Assembly: GCA_964630785.1 (NCBI GenBank)
Contig: CAZVZG010000012.1
Coordinates: 78,875 to 142,874 of the forward strand
Direction of reading: 5' to 3'
DNA from: JADLCX01 sp964630785
GTDB lineage: Bacteria > Planctomycetota > Phycisphaerae > Phycisphaerales > UBA1924
DNA: 64,000 bases
This document shows, one piece after another, positions 52,427 through 61,568 of the stretch. Numbering within the stretch: position 1 is the first letter of the stretch; every line of letters starts with the position of its first letter. The notes under the pieces were generated by a model, which was not told where the DNA came from, did not search any database, and was given only the letters and a program-made list of their open reading frames with translations. Position numbers and translations under genes: made by a program.

Positions 52427-53599
52427 TTAGTCGCCTTGTTCTGGCGCGGGCGGTTCGTCTTTCAGGATCACCAGATCATCGCGGTGCACGACCTCATCGC
52501 AATAGCGGTAGCCCAAGGTGGACTCGATCTGCGAGGCCTTGAGCCCCCGGAGCCGGGCGACGTCCTCTGCAGGGTACGAGGCCAGCCCGCGGGCGAACGC
52601 ACGCCCGTCGGGGCCGGCGAGCTCGACGAGCCCGCCCACGGCGAACTCACCTTGTACCGCCGCAACGCCGGAAGGCAGCAGGCTGGCGCCGCGCGAGGTG
52701 ATGGCCAGGCGGGCCCCGTCATCGACACGGATCACGCCCCTGGGCCGGGCCGAGAACCCGATCCAGCGTTTGCGGGCCGCGTGGAACGAGCGTGCGGCCG
52801 GGAAGCGTGTGCCCAACTCTTCGCCCGACAGAATCCGCCTGACCACGCCGGGCTCTTCTCCGGAAGCGATGATCGCGGGGACCCCGAGCGATGCGGCCCG
52901 ACAGGCCGCCTCGACCTTGGTCCGCATGCCGCCCGTGCCGACCGACGACGTGTCGGGATCGACGTGCCCGAGGGCTTCGGCGAGCGATCGGATGACAGGC
53001 ACCACCCGTGTGGAATCGGATACTTCTTCGCGCCGATGGTTCCTCGCGGCGAGCACGCCCGGCACGCCCGAGAGCAAGATCAGCAGGTCCGCACCGATCA
53101 GGGTCGCCACGAGCGAGCTCAGCCGGTCGTTGTCGCCGAGCCTGATCTCGTCGAAGCTCACCGAGTCGTTCTCGTTGATGATCGGCACGACGCCGCTCCC
53201 GAGCAGGCGATCGAGCGTGTGCCTGGCGTTGAGAAATCGCGTGCGGTGGTCGATGTCCTCGGCGGTGAGCAGCACCTGGGCCAAGGCGCGAGCCGGGGTC
53301 GCGCGGGCGAACGCCGCTGCGTACTCCGCCATGAGCCGCGGTTGACCGACGGCCGCGGCGGCCTGCTTGTCGGCGATCCGCTTCGGAGGCCGGTCGAGCC
53401 CCAGGGCCCGGAAGCCCGACGCGACCGCCCCCGATGACACGAGCACGAAGCGGCGCTCGGGGTCGGCGGCCATGCACGCGCAGATATCGGCGGCCAGGCG
53501 CGCGACGCACGCGGAGTCGAGCACGCCGGCCTTCGCGACCACCGCGCTGCCGACCTTCACGACCACCCGCCGATGTCGATTGCCCGGTTCCCTGGCCAT
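52427..53599 (-). CDS. proB: Glutamate 5-kinase with PUA domain
   Basis: 390 residues from the ATG at 53599 (MAREPGNRHRR). Amino-acid-kinase fold: VVVKVGSAVVAK at the phosphate site, FVLVSSGAVASGF, PIINENDSVSF, GDNDRLSSLVATLIGADLLILL, and GTGGMRTKVEAA. The C-terminal 100 residues are a PUA domain, as in the long ProB form. Catalyses the first and feedback-regulated step of proline synthesis. Divergent from the FIST gene. Confidence 0.96.
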   Translation of the reverse strand: MAREPGNRHRRVVVKVGSAVVAKAGVLDSACVARLAADICACMAADPERRFVLVSSGAVASGFRALGLDRPPKRIADKQAAAAVGQPRLMAEYAAAFARATPARALAQVLLTAEDIDHRTRFLNARHTLDRLLGSGVVPIINENDSVSFDEIRLGDNDRLSSLVATLIGADLLILLSGVPGVLAARNHRREEVSDSTRVVPVIRSLAEALGHVDPDTSSVGTGGMRTKVEAACRAASLGVPAIIASGEEPGVVRRILSGEELGTRFPAARSFHAARKRWIGFSARPRGVIRVDDGARLAITSRGASLLPSGVAAVQGEFAVGGLVELAGPDGRAFARGLASYPAEDVARLRGLKASQIESTLGYRYCDEVVHRDDLVILKDEPPAPEQGD

Positions 53600-53701
53600 T
53601 GAGCCGTGAGGATACGGAGGGGCGCGCTGGTTAGGGTGCAATAACGTCTGTTCGGCTCACTCTCGGCTGGTGCATTGGTGCGGCCGCGATAAGATTTCAT
53701 C

Positions 53702-55036
53702 ATGTCGCCCCTGACGCTGCGTGCGGCCGCCGGCCTGTCCGACCACCTTTACGCGGTGCAGGCGGCCGAGCGCGCGGCCCAGCAGTGCGCCGCGGGTATG
53801 GAGGGCCAGCGCCCGGACGTCGCCTTCGTCTTCTTCTCCCCTCATCATGTCGAAGCGGCGCAGTCGATCGTGTATGCGATCGAGCGGCGGCTGAACCCGT
53901 CGTGCATCGTCGGCGTGTCCACCGAGGCCGTGATCGGGTTCGAGAGCGAGCTTGAGGGCGCGCCCGGGCTGTCGATGCTGACTGTGTCGATGCCCGGGGC
54001 GACGGTCAAGCCCTTCGCCGTGGACGAACTGCCGATGGTGCGGGAGAACGCCGAGGGCGATCTTCAGGCCCTGCGCGAGACCGCGGGCCTGGGGCGCGAC
54101 CATCGGGGAACCTTCTTCTTCGCCGATCCGTTCACAGTGCCGGTGAACCACCTGCTGCCGGCCATGTCGCGGGCCCGGGCCATCCCCGACCCGCTCGCGG
54201 CCGCGGGCGTGGCCCCGCCGCTGCCCCGCACGGGCGATCACCTGGGCCCGATCCTCGGCGGCATGGCGTCGGCGGCGCAGAAGCCGGGCGGCAACGTGCT
54301 GATCCTCAACGACCGCGTGATGCGCAGCGGCGGCGTGGGGGTCTCGATCTCGGGTCGAGTGCGGATCGACACGCTGGTGAGCCAGGGGTGCAAGCCGATC
54401 GGGCCGACGTTCGTGATCACGGGCGTCAAGGGGCAACTCATCACCGGCTTGGGCGGGCGACCGGCGATCGACGCCCTGACGGACATCCTCGACGGGGTGG
54501 ACGAGGAACAGCGGAACCAACTCCAACGCCGCGGCCTGTTTCTCGGGCGGGCGATCACGGAGTACAAGAAGCGTTTCGGGCGTGACGACTTCCTGATCCG
54601 CAACGTCTTCGGCGTGGACCAGTCCAACGGCGCAATCGCGGTTACGGACCTGCTCAAGGTCGGTCAGACCGTGCAGTTCCACCTGCGCGACCAGGCCACG
54701 GCCACCGAGGACCTGGCCCTTCTCCTGGACGGCCAGCAGCTCTACGACACGCCCGTCGGCGCCCTGCTCTTCACCTGCAACGGGCGCGGCACGCGGCTCT
54801 TCGACCACCCCAACCACGACGCTCAGCAGGTCAGCCGGGCCTTCGCGGGCGTGCTGGCCGGCGAGGACGCGGCCAAGGCCGGCTACCCCATCACCCCCAG
54901 CGCGACACGCACCAGCGGACGCCCGCTGCAACTGGCCGGGTTCTTCGCGGCCGGAGAGATCGGGCCCGTGAACGACGAGGTGTTCGTGCACGGCCAGACG
55001 GCGTGCCTGGCGTTGTTCCGGGAGGCGGAGGCGTAG
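53702..55036 (+). CDS. FIST-domain sensory protein
   Basis: 444 residues. FIST N domain: DVAFVFFSPHHVEAAQSIVYA, then SCIVGVSTEAVIGFESE. FIST_C domain: ALTDILDGVDEEQRNQLQRRG, then FLIRNVFGVDQSNGAIAV and a typical end LFTCNGRGTRLF with AGFFAAGEIGPV. FIST proteins are single-unit or fused sensors thought to bind small molecules such as amino acids. No signalling output domain is attached. It ends 7 bp before the convergent fahA. Confidence 0.88.
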   Translation: MSPLTLRAAAGLSDHLYAVQAAERAAQQCAAGMEGQRPDVAFVFFSPHHVEAAQSIVYAIERRLNPSCIVGVSTEAVIGFESELEGAPGLSMLTVSMPGATVKPFAVDELPMVRENAEGDLQALRETAGLGRDHRGTFFFADPFTVPVNHLLPAMSRARAIPDPLAAAGVAPPLPRTGDHLGPILGGMASAAQKPGGNVLILNDRVMRSGGVGVSISGRVRIDTLVSQGCKPIGPTFVITGVKGQLITGLGGRPAIDALTDILDGVDEEQRNQLQRRGLFLGRAITEYKKRFGRDDFLIRNVFGVDQSNGAIAVTDLLKVGQTVQFHLRDQATATEDLALLLDGQQLYDTPVGALLFTCNGRGTRLFDHPNHDAQQVSRAFAGVLAGEDAAKAGYPITPSATRTSGRPLQLAGFFAAGEIGPVNDEVFVHGQTACLALFREAEA

Positions 55037-55043
55037 CGAGCGC

Positions 55044-56393
55044 TCAATCCTTCGCCGGCGAGATCGTCCCCCGACACTCGCCAAAGCCGATGCGCCGGAA
55101 ACCCTCGCGCTGGCAATACGCCTTCATGATGACCTCATCGCCGTCGGCGAGGAACGTGCGGGCCTCTCCGGTGGGCAGCGAGATCGGCGCGCGGGGCTTG
55201 GGCTTGCCGGATGAATCGAGGCCGTCCCACGTCAGCTCCAGCAGGCAACCGCGCGAAGACTTCTCGGGACCTGAGATGGTGCCGCTGGCCAGGAGGTCGC
55301 CCGGCACGGCGTTGCAGCCGTTGCTGGTGTGGTGTGCGAGCATCTGGGCGAACGTCCAGAACATGTGGCGAAAGTTGCCGCGGCTGAGCATGACCGGCGC
55401 AACACCCTTGTCGCGCATCTGCTGGCTGGCCAGGTGCACCTCGACGGTGATGTCGTAGCCCTGACCGGCCGGATCGGCAGATTGCAGGTAATCGAGTGGG
55501 CGGGGATCGTCCGGGTCTCGCTCGGGGCCGGGGACGCGGAACGGCTCCAGGGCCTCCATCGTCACCATGCACGGCGAGACGCTGGTCGCGAAGTTTTTCG
55601 CCAAGAAGGGCCCGAGCGGCTGGTACTCCCACTTCTGAATGTCGCGGGCCGACCAGTCGTTGACGATGCACAGGCCGAACAGGCAACGCTGGGCGTCGTC
55701 GATGGCGATCGCCTCACCCTGATTGTTGCCCCCGCCGACGTACGCACCGAGCTCCATCTCGTAATCGAGCAGTTTGCACGGCCCGAACATCGGCGCCGCG
55801 GCGTCGTCGGCCTTGGTCTGTCCGCGCGGGCGGATGATCGCCTCGCCGCTCATGACGATGCTCGACGCACGCCCGTGATACCCGATGGGGACGTGCTTGT
55901 AGTTGGGCAGCAGCGGGTTGTCGGGGCGGAACATCGCGCCGACGTTGGTGGCGTGGTGCTTGCTGGCGTAGAAATCGGTGTAGTCGCCGATCGAGAACGG
56001 CACCATAAACTTGGTCTGAGAGATCGGTTGAATCGCCTTCTGCCTGAGACGGCGGGCCTGTTGCCCGGCGTGCCGATCGGTCCGGAGGAAGTCCTGGACA
56101 CGGCGCCGAACGCCCGGCCATGAAGCGGGGGCCGAGGCGACGAAGTTCCAGTACGGCAGGTGCAGGGCGTAGGCGAGCGCCTCGTCGTCGTCGAACACGC
56201 CCGCGCCGGCGAGCATGCCCAGATCAAGGACCTGGTCGCCGATGAGCACGCCGAGGTGGTCGTGCGTGTGCCCGTCGTGCTCGGCCTCGAAGGCGCACAG
56301 GGGCAGGTTCTGGATGGGGAAGTCGGTCGCCGGGTCGTTGGCGGACTCGACCCAGGACTGGAGCACGGGGTCGTGGGTTTCGTTGGTGGGCAT
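55044..56393 (-). CDS. fahA: Fumarylacetoacetase
   Basis: 449 residues from the ATG at 56393 (MPTNETHDP). Last step of tyrosine/homogentisate degradation: splits fumarylacetoacetate into fumarate and acetoacetate. The N-terminal SH3-like domain precedes the FAH domain. Metal and catalytic residues are seen in YTDFYASKHHATNVG (Asp, His), LDYEMELGAYVG (two Glu), and VNDWSARDIQKWE (Asp). SPCMVTMEALEPFRVP also matches. Starts 44 bp after the upstream hypothetical gene, likely one transcript. Confidence 0.94.
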   Translation of the reverse strand: MPTNETHDPVLQSWVESANDPATDFPIQNLPLCAFEAEHDGHTHDHLGVLIGDQVLDLGMLAGAGVFDDDEALAYALHLPYWNFVASAPASWPGVRRRVQDFLRTDRHAGQQARRLRQKAIQPISQTKFMVPFSIGDYTDFYASKHHATNVGAMFRPDNPLLPNYKHVPIGYHGRASSIVMSGEAIIRPRGQTKADDAAAPMFGPCKLLDYEMELGAYVGGGNNQGEAIAIDDAQRCLFGLCIVNDWSARDIQKWEYQPLGPFLAKNFATSVSPCMVTMEALEPFRVPGPERDPDDPRPLDYLQSADPAGQGYDITVEVHLASQQMRDKGVAPVMLSRGNFRHMFWTFAQMLAHHTSNGCNAVPGDLLASGTISGPEKSSRGCLLELTWDGLDSSGKPKPRAPISLPTGEARTFLADGDEVIMKAYCQREGFRRIGFGECRGTISPAKD

Positions 56394-56437
56394 CGTGCCG
56401 CAGGGTATCACGCCCGTCGGCGTGCGGGCCCATTCGT

Positions 56438-57502
56438 TCAGATCAGGCGCAACGCGCCGAGTTCCTCGACCGGTTCGATGAACGAGCACGAGCCATAACT
56501 GAGGGCGAACGTCTCGCGGGCAACCCCGATCGCCGAGGCGTCGAGCACGATTTTCCGCCACTTCAGCGATTCGTCACCGAAGACGAACGCCGCGGCATTA
56601 GTCTCGCGCATGATCTCCGCGGCCTCGCGAACATCGGCGCGACGGTCACGGATGGCGGCGGCGGCGACGAAAACGTTCAGAAACCCGTGCATCACGCCGC
56701 AGGGACAGCCGGGCTCGTAGGTGAGCGGGTACTCGGCGCGGATCGGGTGGTGCAGGCCGGCGGTGGCCTTGAACGGGACGTCGGCCGCGTCGCACGCGGC
56801 GATGAACTCCGCCACCCGCTCGGGCGATGGGAACGCGTCGGGCGTGACGCCGCCGGTGCGGACCTTGGCACCCGCGTCGGCTCCCGAAAGCGCGGCGATC
56901 AGACCGCGAAAATCGGGCTCGCGCCCGCTGGCTTTCGCGTCGGCCTGCACGGGGATCTCGAAGAAAGGAAAGATCTCCTGGGGCGTGAGGTCCAGCGCCT
57001 CGTCGATGAACACGGCCGCCGAGGCGGTCGAGTCGCCGGGCATCTTGATCTCGGCCGCATCGATGATCGCCAGGCCCTTCTCGGGCTCGGAGTGCTCCCG
57101 GTTGAACGCGAAGATCGCGTCGAGATTCTCATCCAGGTCGCCGTCGATGATCGCGGAGATCGGCCAGGGCTGGTCGGCGTGGTGCTCGTGCGTGTCGGGC
57201 GTGAGCGGCGACGCATCCGTGCCGTTCGGGTGGACGGCGGGCGAACCGGAAGGGGTGCCAGTGGGCAACAGGCCCCGGGCCTCGCGCCGGAACTCTTCCA
57301 GACGCGAAACCGGACAGATAAATCGCCCGAGCATCCACGAGTGCGCCGATCGCAGGTACCCGGCGTAGTTGCGGACCGCCTCCGCCATCCCCAGCCGCGC
57401 CGGGGGGTAGAGGCCGGCGTAGTCCACCAGGCCCGACATGAAGGCGTGGATGGGCCGGAGGCCGGGCTCCGCTTGTTCGTGCCGGGGTTGGTTCTCGCCC
57501 AT
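56438..57502 (-). CDS. Hypothetical protein upstream of fahA
   Basis: 354 residues from the ATG at 57502 (MGENQPRHE). The sequence includes PIHAFMSGLVDYAGLYPPA, WMLGRFICPVSRLEEF, FFEIPVQADAKASGREPDF, AKVRTGGVTPDAFPSPE and PFKATAGLHHPIRAEYPL. Regular alternation of strands and helices suggests a TIM-barrel-like fold, but no named family is recognised. The position just before fahA suggests a role linked to aromatic or acyl catabolism; this is context only. Confidence 0.7.
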   Translation of the reverse strand: MGENQPRHEQAEPGLRPIHAFMSGLVDYAGLYPPARLGMAEAVRNYAGYLRSAHSWMLGRFICPVSRLEEFRREARGLLPTGTPSGSPAVHPNGTDASPLTPDTHEHHADQPWPISAIIDGDLDENLDAIFAFNREHSEPEKGLAIIDAAEIKMPGDSTASAAVFIDEALDLTPQEIFPFFEIPVQADAKASGREPDFRGLIAALSGADAGAKVRTGGVTPDAFPSPERVAEFIAACDAADVPFKATAGLHHPIRAEYPLTYEPGCPCGVMHGFLNVFVAAAAIRDRRADVREAAEIMRETNAAAFVFGDESLKWRKIVLDASAIGVARETFALSYGSCSFIEPVEELGALRLI

Positions 57503-57630
57503 GGACCGCAAGGATACCGCGAGCGCGTGGCACAGGCTCGGCCTGCCTTGAGGCCGAGCTTGTCGTGATTCGTGCATATTGGGCGAGACCGCTACAGGTA
57601 CGCCGCGGGGCCGGCGAACCCGTGGCACAT

Positions 57631-59808
57631 TCACTTGGCGATCTTGGCGACGATCCGCCACAAGTCGTGCGGGCTGAGCGTGCGACCGCTGGCCTGGTTG
57701 AACCGCTCCAGCAGGTTGTCGAATCTGGGTGTAAAGGGCAACTGGTCGCGTTGCCCAAGCGAGCCCGCGGCCTCTTCAACGCCCTGGCGCAGCCACTGCT
57801 CCTCGGCCTCGCTCACGCGCGGCGGCTTGCTCGGCGCCCGCCCGATGGGCGGGAGTTTGCCCGCCTTGCGGATGTTCTGAAGGCGGCGGAAAACCGCCTG
57901 CTCGCTCATGCCCGCCTCGGTCGTCCCGGCGAGCGTGCACAGTTGCAGGAACTCCTGCGTGTAGGGCAGGTCGTCGAGCGTGCGCCCGATCTCGACGTAG
58001 GCCGCGACGAGCCGCTCGTTGTATTGCGACACCGTGGCCCCGCCGCCGTCGTCTTCGGCGCCGAAGAGATTGACGGGCGGGGCGGGGGTCGCCGCGGCTT
58101 CGGACATGCGCCGATCGGCGCGAAGTACCGGCATCTTCGGACGCACCGCCGGGATCGACGGAGCGACCGAGAGCGAAGGCGCGGCCGGCGCGGGCGAGAG
58201 CGTCACCGTCGGCTGCGGGGGCGCGGGCTTGCGCGATTGGCGGGACGCGGAGCGGGGGCTCGTGCCCGGTCCGGGGCTGGCACCACCGAGCATGGTCTGC
58301 CGGTACCCCTGCGGCCCGGTGCCCGCGTGCCCGTGCGTCCGGTACGACTGGGCCACGCGCTGCGAGCCGAGCGCGGCGATGATCTCGGCGGCGTCGAAGG
58401 TGGCGGTGCCGAATCCGTGCTCGCGGATGGCGGTGGTGAGTTCGGCCGCGCTGAGCTCGCGCAGCGAGGTGCGCCCGCTGTTGTCGCACAGGTGAACGAG
58501 CTCGCCCACCACCTGATGGGCCGTACGGAAGGGCACGCCCGCGCTGACCAAGTGCTCGGCCAAGGCCGTCGCGTCGAGGTACCCGCGCTCAAGCCCCCCA
58601 CCCCCACCACCCCCACCACCCCCACCACCCCCACCCGCGGCCATGATCCGGTCCTGATCGAACGATGCCGTCTCAGCGATTCGCGCCGCCATCTCAAGGC
58701 AGTCCATGACGGTGTCGAACGCCGCGAACACGTGCCGCTTGTCCTCCTGCAGGTCGCGGTTGTAACCGATCGGCAGACCCTTGCAGATGGTCAGCAGCGA
58801 GCCGAGGTGCCCGTACACCCCGCCGCAGCGCCCGCGGATGAGCTCGAGCATGTCCGGGTTGCGCTTCTGCGGCATCATGCTCGAGCCGGTCGTGTACCGC
58901 CCGTCGAGCCGCAGGAACCCGAACTCGGTGGTGCAATAGAGGATCCACTGCTCGGCCCAGCGCGAGAGGTGCATGGCCGTGCGGGCCAGCGCATAGAGAA
59001 AATCGAGCGCCTCGTCGCGCGAGGCTGTGGAATCGATGCTGCTGGGCGACGGCCCGGTGAACCCGAGCGACGCGGCGGTGGCGGCCCGGTCGATCGATAA
59101 ACTCGATCCGGCCAGAGCACCCGAGCCGATCGGGCACTCGTCGTTGTCGGCCGCGCCGGCGGCGAACAGCCCCGCGTCGCGCCGCAGCATCGAGCACCAC
59201 GCGTTCAGCTCCGCGCCCACGCAGATCGGCTGGGCCCGCTGCATGTGCGTGTAGCCGGGCAGGATGATGTCGCCGTCGCGCGAGGCGAGCCCGACCATCG
59301 CCGACCTGACGCGCTCGACCGCCGCCGCCGCGAGCGTGGAAGCGTCGCGCAGCCACAGGCGCAGGTCGAGCGCCACTTGGTCGTTTCGCGATCGCCCGGT
59401 GTGCAGCTTGCGACCCGGGTCGCCGACCTTGGCGATCAGCGCCGCCTCGATACACATATGCACGTCTTCGAGTTCGACTTTCCAGCCCGCCCACCCGGTG
59501 ACACCCGCGGCCTCGATTTCGGCCTTGATCTCGCCGAGCCCGCGCCGGATGGCGTCCAGGTCGGACCGAGTGACCAGCCCGACCTCTTCGAGCATCTGCG
59601 CGTGGGCGAGCGAGCCGCGGATGTCGGCGTCGTACAGGCGAGTGTCATACGACAGCGACTCAACGAATCGCATCGCCACCGGGTCCTGAGCGGAGCCCTC
59701 GCCGCCCTTGGCGTGCTCCCAGGGCTTGGCGGCGGCCGCCCCCTTGGATAACGGCGCGGGTGCGGCGGGCGGCACGTTGGCAGCGGGGGATTTGGCGCGA
59801 GAAGGCAT
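57631..59808 (-). CDS. argH: Argininosuccinate lyase fused to an extra C-terminal domain
   Basis: 725 residues from the ATG at 59808 (MPSRAKSPA), against about 460 for usual ArgH. Residues about 35-500 are the lyase: ADIRGSLAHAQML, VELEDVHMCIEAALI, KLHTGRSRNDQVALDLRLW, YTHMQRAQPICVG and signature SSMMPQKRNPD. A run of 14 Gly interrupts the core before the ALAEHL segment. After a Pro/Ser linker, the last 140 residues (about 585-725) form a separate helical domain: QYNERLVAAYVEIGRTLDDLP, then MSEQAVFRRLQNIRKAGKLP and DNLLERFNQASGRTLSPHDL. I do not know this domain. Confidence 0.9.
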   Translation of the reverse strand: MPSRAKSPAANVPPAAPAPLSKGAAAAKPWEHAKGGEGSAQDPVAMRFVESLSYDTRLYDADIRGSLAHAQMLEEVGLVTRSDLDAIRRGLGEIKAEIEAAGVTGWAGWKVELEDVHMCIEAALIAKVGDPGRKLHTGRSRNDQVALDLRLWLRDASTLAAAAVERVRSAMVGLASRDGDIILPGYTHMQRAQPICVGAELNAWCSMLRRDAGLFAAGAADNDECPIGSGALAGSSLSIDRAATAASLGFTGPSPSSIDSTASRDEALDFLYALARTAMHLSRWAEQWILYCTTEFGFLRLDGRYTTGSSMMPQKRNPDMLELIRGRCGGVYGHLGSLLTICKGLPIGYNRDLQEDKRHVFAAFDTVMDCLEMAARIAETASFDQDRIMAAGGGGGGGGGGGGGGLERGYLDATALAEHLVSAGVPFRTAHQVVGELVHLCDNSGRTSLRELSAAELTTAIREHGFGTATFDAAEIIAALGSQRVAQSYRTHGHAGTGPQGYRQTMLGGASPGPGTSPRSASRQSRKPAPPQPTVTLSPAPAAPSLSVAPSIPAVRPKMPVLRADRRMSEAAATPAPPVNLFGAEDDGGGATVSQYNERLVAAYVEIGRTLDDLPYTQEFLQLCTLAGTTEAGMSEQAVFRRLQNIRKAGKLPPIGRAPSKPPRVSEAEEQWLRQGVEEAAGSLGQRDQLPFTPRFDNLLERFNQASGRTLSPHDLWRIVAKIAK
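58594..58636. repeat. Hexanucleotide-like CCCACC tract coding poly-Gly in argH
   Basis: About six CCACCC-type units in a row, read on the minus strand as 14 consecutive Gly codons inside the lyase domain. Unit lengths of 6 keep the frame when copies are gained or lost. Confidence 0.85.
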
Positions 59809-59932
59809 CGGCTTGACGAGTCTTTCGGGCCGGAGGACCGCGGGTGTGGAGGTTGTCACAAGCGGGGATTCGGCCGCGGTCCGGCCCGTCTTGTCCGGTC
59901 GGCCCCGCCCGTGGAAGCGTGGGTGCAAGCCT

Positions 59933-61324
59933 TTACTTGTTTGTCGGATGCGCCGCGGGCGACGGCCCGCTCACGGTCTCCGGCCGTTGCTCGGGCGGGT
60001 TATCGAACAGGTGCGCCGGATCGGAGAAGCCGCCGGGCGCGGGGTTGACCTCCGCGACCCAGACCTGGCTGGAGGGCTTGGTCTCGCCTTCGACCGTGGG
60101 GCCGCGCTGCGCGGTCCACATCATCAACTTCCCGTCATCGCTGAACACGGGCAGAACGTCCGCACCGTTGGCAAAGGTCACCCGCCGTTTGCGGAGTTCC
60201 GAGGCCGATTTCGCGGGATCGACCTCGATCGCGAAGACCTCGTAGTTCTGGTGGCCCATCGCCGAAGACCCGTAGACCAGGAACTTGCCGCTGGGGTGCC
60301 AATAGGGGGCCCAGTTGACGTTCTGGTCGTCGGTGATCTGGTGCTCGCGTTCGACGCCCACGGGCACGCCGTCGGCGTCGAACTTCAGCTCGGCGACGAA
60401 CAACTGGAGCAGGTCGTCGCCGCGCCGGTCCGAGCGGTAGCAGATCATCTTGCCGTCGGGCGAAAAAAACGGCCCGCCGTCGTAGCCCTCGCCGTGGACG
60501 ATCTCGTGGTGCTGCCCGGTCTTGGTGTCGTACACCCAGATGTCCGCGTCGGGTCGGCCGTGGGTGGGCTCGTCTCGCACGTGTGCGTAGAGGACGAACC
60601 GCCCGTCCTTCGACCAAGAGCATTCGGCGTCGTAGTTGGGCGTATCCACCAGCGCCGCCACGGGCCCCTGCCACCCCTCGGGCGTGGACGGGATGTTGCC
60701 CGCCGTCGCGCCGCTCAGCTCGCGATGCACCGGCTTCAGGTCGCGGTAGACGACATTCATCTCTTTAGGGAACATCCACACATACTTCCGCGTGCCCACC
60801 TGGAAGCCCGACTTGGTGTCCTCGACGGGCGTGGTCAGGGTCGAGCCAAAGAGCACGCGCCAGGGAATCGTCGGGTGGAACCAGCCGCAGGTGTTGGCCG
60901 AGTGCTCGGGGCTGATCTGGATCGGCATGTCCAGGCCGGTGACGTGCCCGGCGTCGTCCCGCAGCAGCCGGGCAACGTACATCGCGTAGAACGGCTCGGC
61001 CTCCTTGCCCTGCGGCGGCACGGCGACCGCCTGGAAGATGATGTACTGCGCCGGCTGGTGATGGTCGAAATACGCCTCGCCGGCCTTGACGAACCCCGGT
61101 CCCAGCGTGCCCATTCCGCGCCCGGTCAACTGGCGGTGGTTGAGCAGGAGGGGCGCTTCGAGGGTCTTCCAATCGAGCGGGGCCGCCGGCGCTTGTGCCG
61201 CGGGCTCGACATGCGCATCCGCGGCGACCGGCTTGACCGGCTGGGCGCTCGCCCGAGCGCCCCAGCCCCCTCCCCCGATCGCCATTCCCACCCCCGCCAG
61301 GCACGCAACGATCTGCCAATTCAT
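59933..61324 (-). CDS. Exported TolB/PD40-like beta-propeller protein
   Basis: 463 residues from the ATG at 61324 (MNWQIVACLAG). A signal peptide (VACLAGVGMAIGGGGWGARASAQ) and Pro/Ala stretch lead to a propeller with PD40-type blades: AECSWSKDGRFVLYA, GGPFFSPDGKMICYRS, APYWHPSGKFLVYGS and VLPVFSDDGKLMMWT. Such proteins bind partners in the periplasm or the cell envelope; no enzymatic site is seen. Transcribed 124 bp upstream of argH but probably separate. Confidence 0.82.
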   Translation of the reverse strand: MNWQIVACLAGVGMAIGGGGWGARASAQPVKPVAADAHVEPAAQAPAAPLDWKTLEAPLLLNHRQLTGRGMGTLGPGFVKAGEAYFDHHQPAQYIIFQAVAVPPQGKEAEPFYAMYVARLLRDDAGHVTGLDMPIQISPEHSANTCGWFHPTIPWRVLFGSTLTTPVEDTKSGFQVGTRKYVWMFPKEMNVVYRDLKPVHRELSGATAGNIPSTPEGWQGPVAALVDTPNYDAECSWSKDGRFVLYAHVRDEPTHGRPDADIWVYDTKTGQHHEIVHGEGYDGGPFFSPDGKMICYRSDRRGDDLLQLFVAELKFDADGVPVGVEREHQITDDQNVNWAPYWHPSGKFLVYGSSAMGHQNYEVFAIEVDPAKSASELRKRRVTFANGADVLPVFSDDGKLMMWTAQRGPTVEGETKPSSQVWVAEVNPAPGGFSDPAHLFDNPPEQRPETVSGPSPAAHPTNK

Positions 61325-61430
61325 TCCGATCCTCCCGCGGCGAGACGGGCCCGCCGCCACCCATCGCACAACCCCGCCGCGATATCGGCCAAGTGTAGAT
61401 CGCCGCTCACCGCCGCCATGCCCGGGTGTT

Positions 61431-61559
61431 GTCCAAGTTTCTGGCGGCGGGTACCCCGTGTCTCCGACGCGGCCGGATCACGGGGAGTCCAAGTCGCGCC
61501 GCTCGCCTCGAAAAGGCGGGGTACCCAGCCCGCGATTCTCCGTCGCCAGAAACTTGGAC
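61431..61559. repeat. MITE-like element with 16-bp perfect terminal inverted repeats
   Basis: GTCCAAGTTTCTGGCG (61431-61446) and its exact reverse complement (61544-61559) bound a 129-bp unit. A second inner pair, GGGTACCCCG (61449-61458) and CGGGGTACCC (61517-61526), is also perfect. No ORF inside. It lies 9 bp before the start of the RluA gene. Confidence 0.75.
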
Positions 61560-61568
61560 TACCCCCCC

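Noticed and set aside
58594..58636. CRISPR-like short repeats in the argH region
   Set aside because: Simple CCCACC microsatellite within a coding frame, no spacers.
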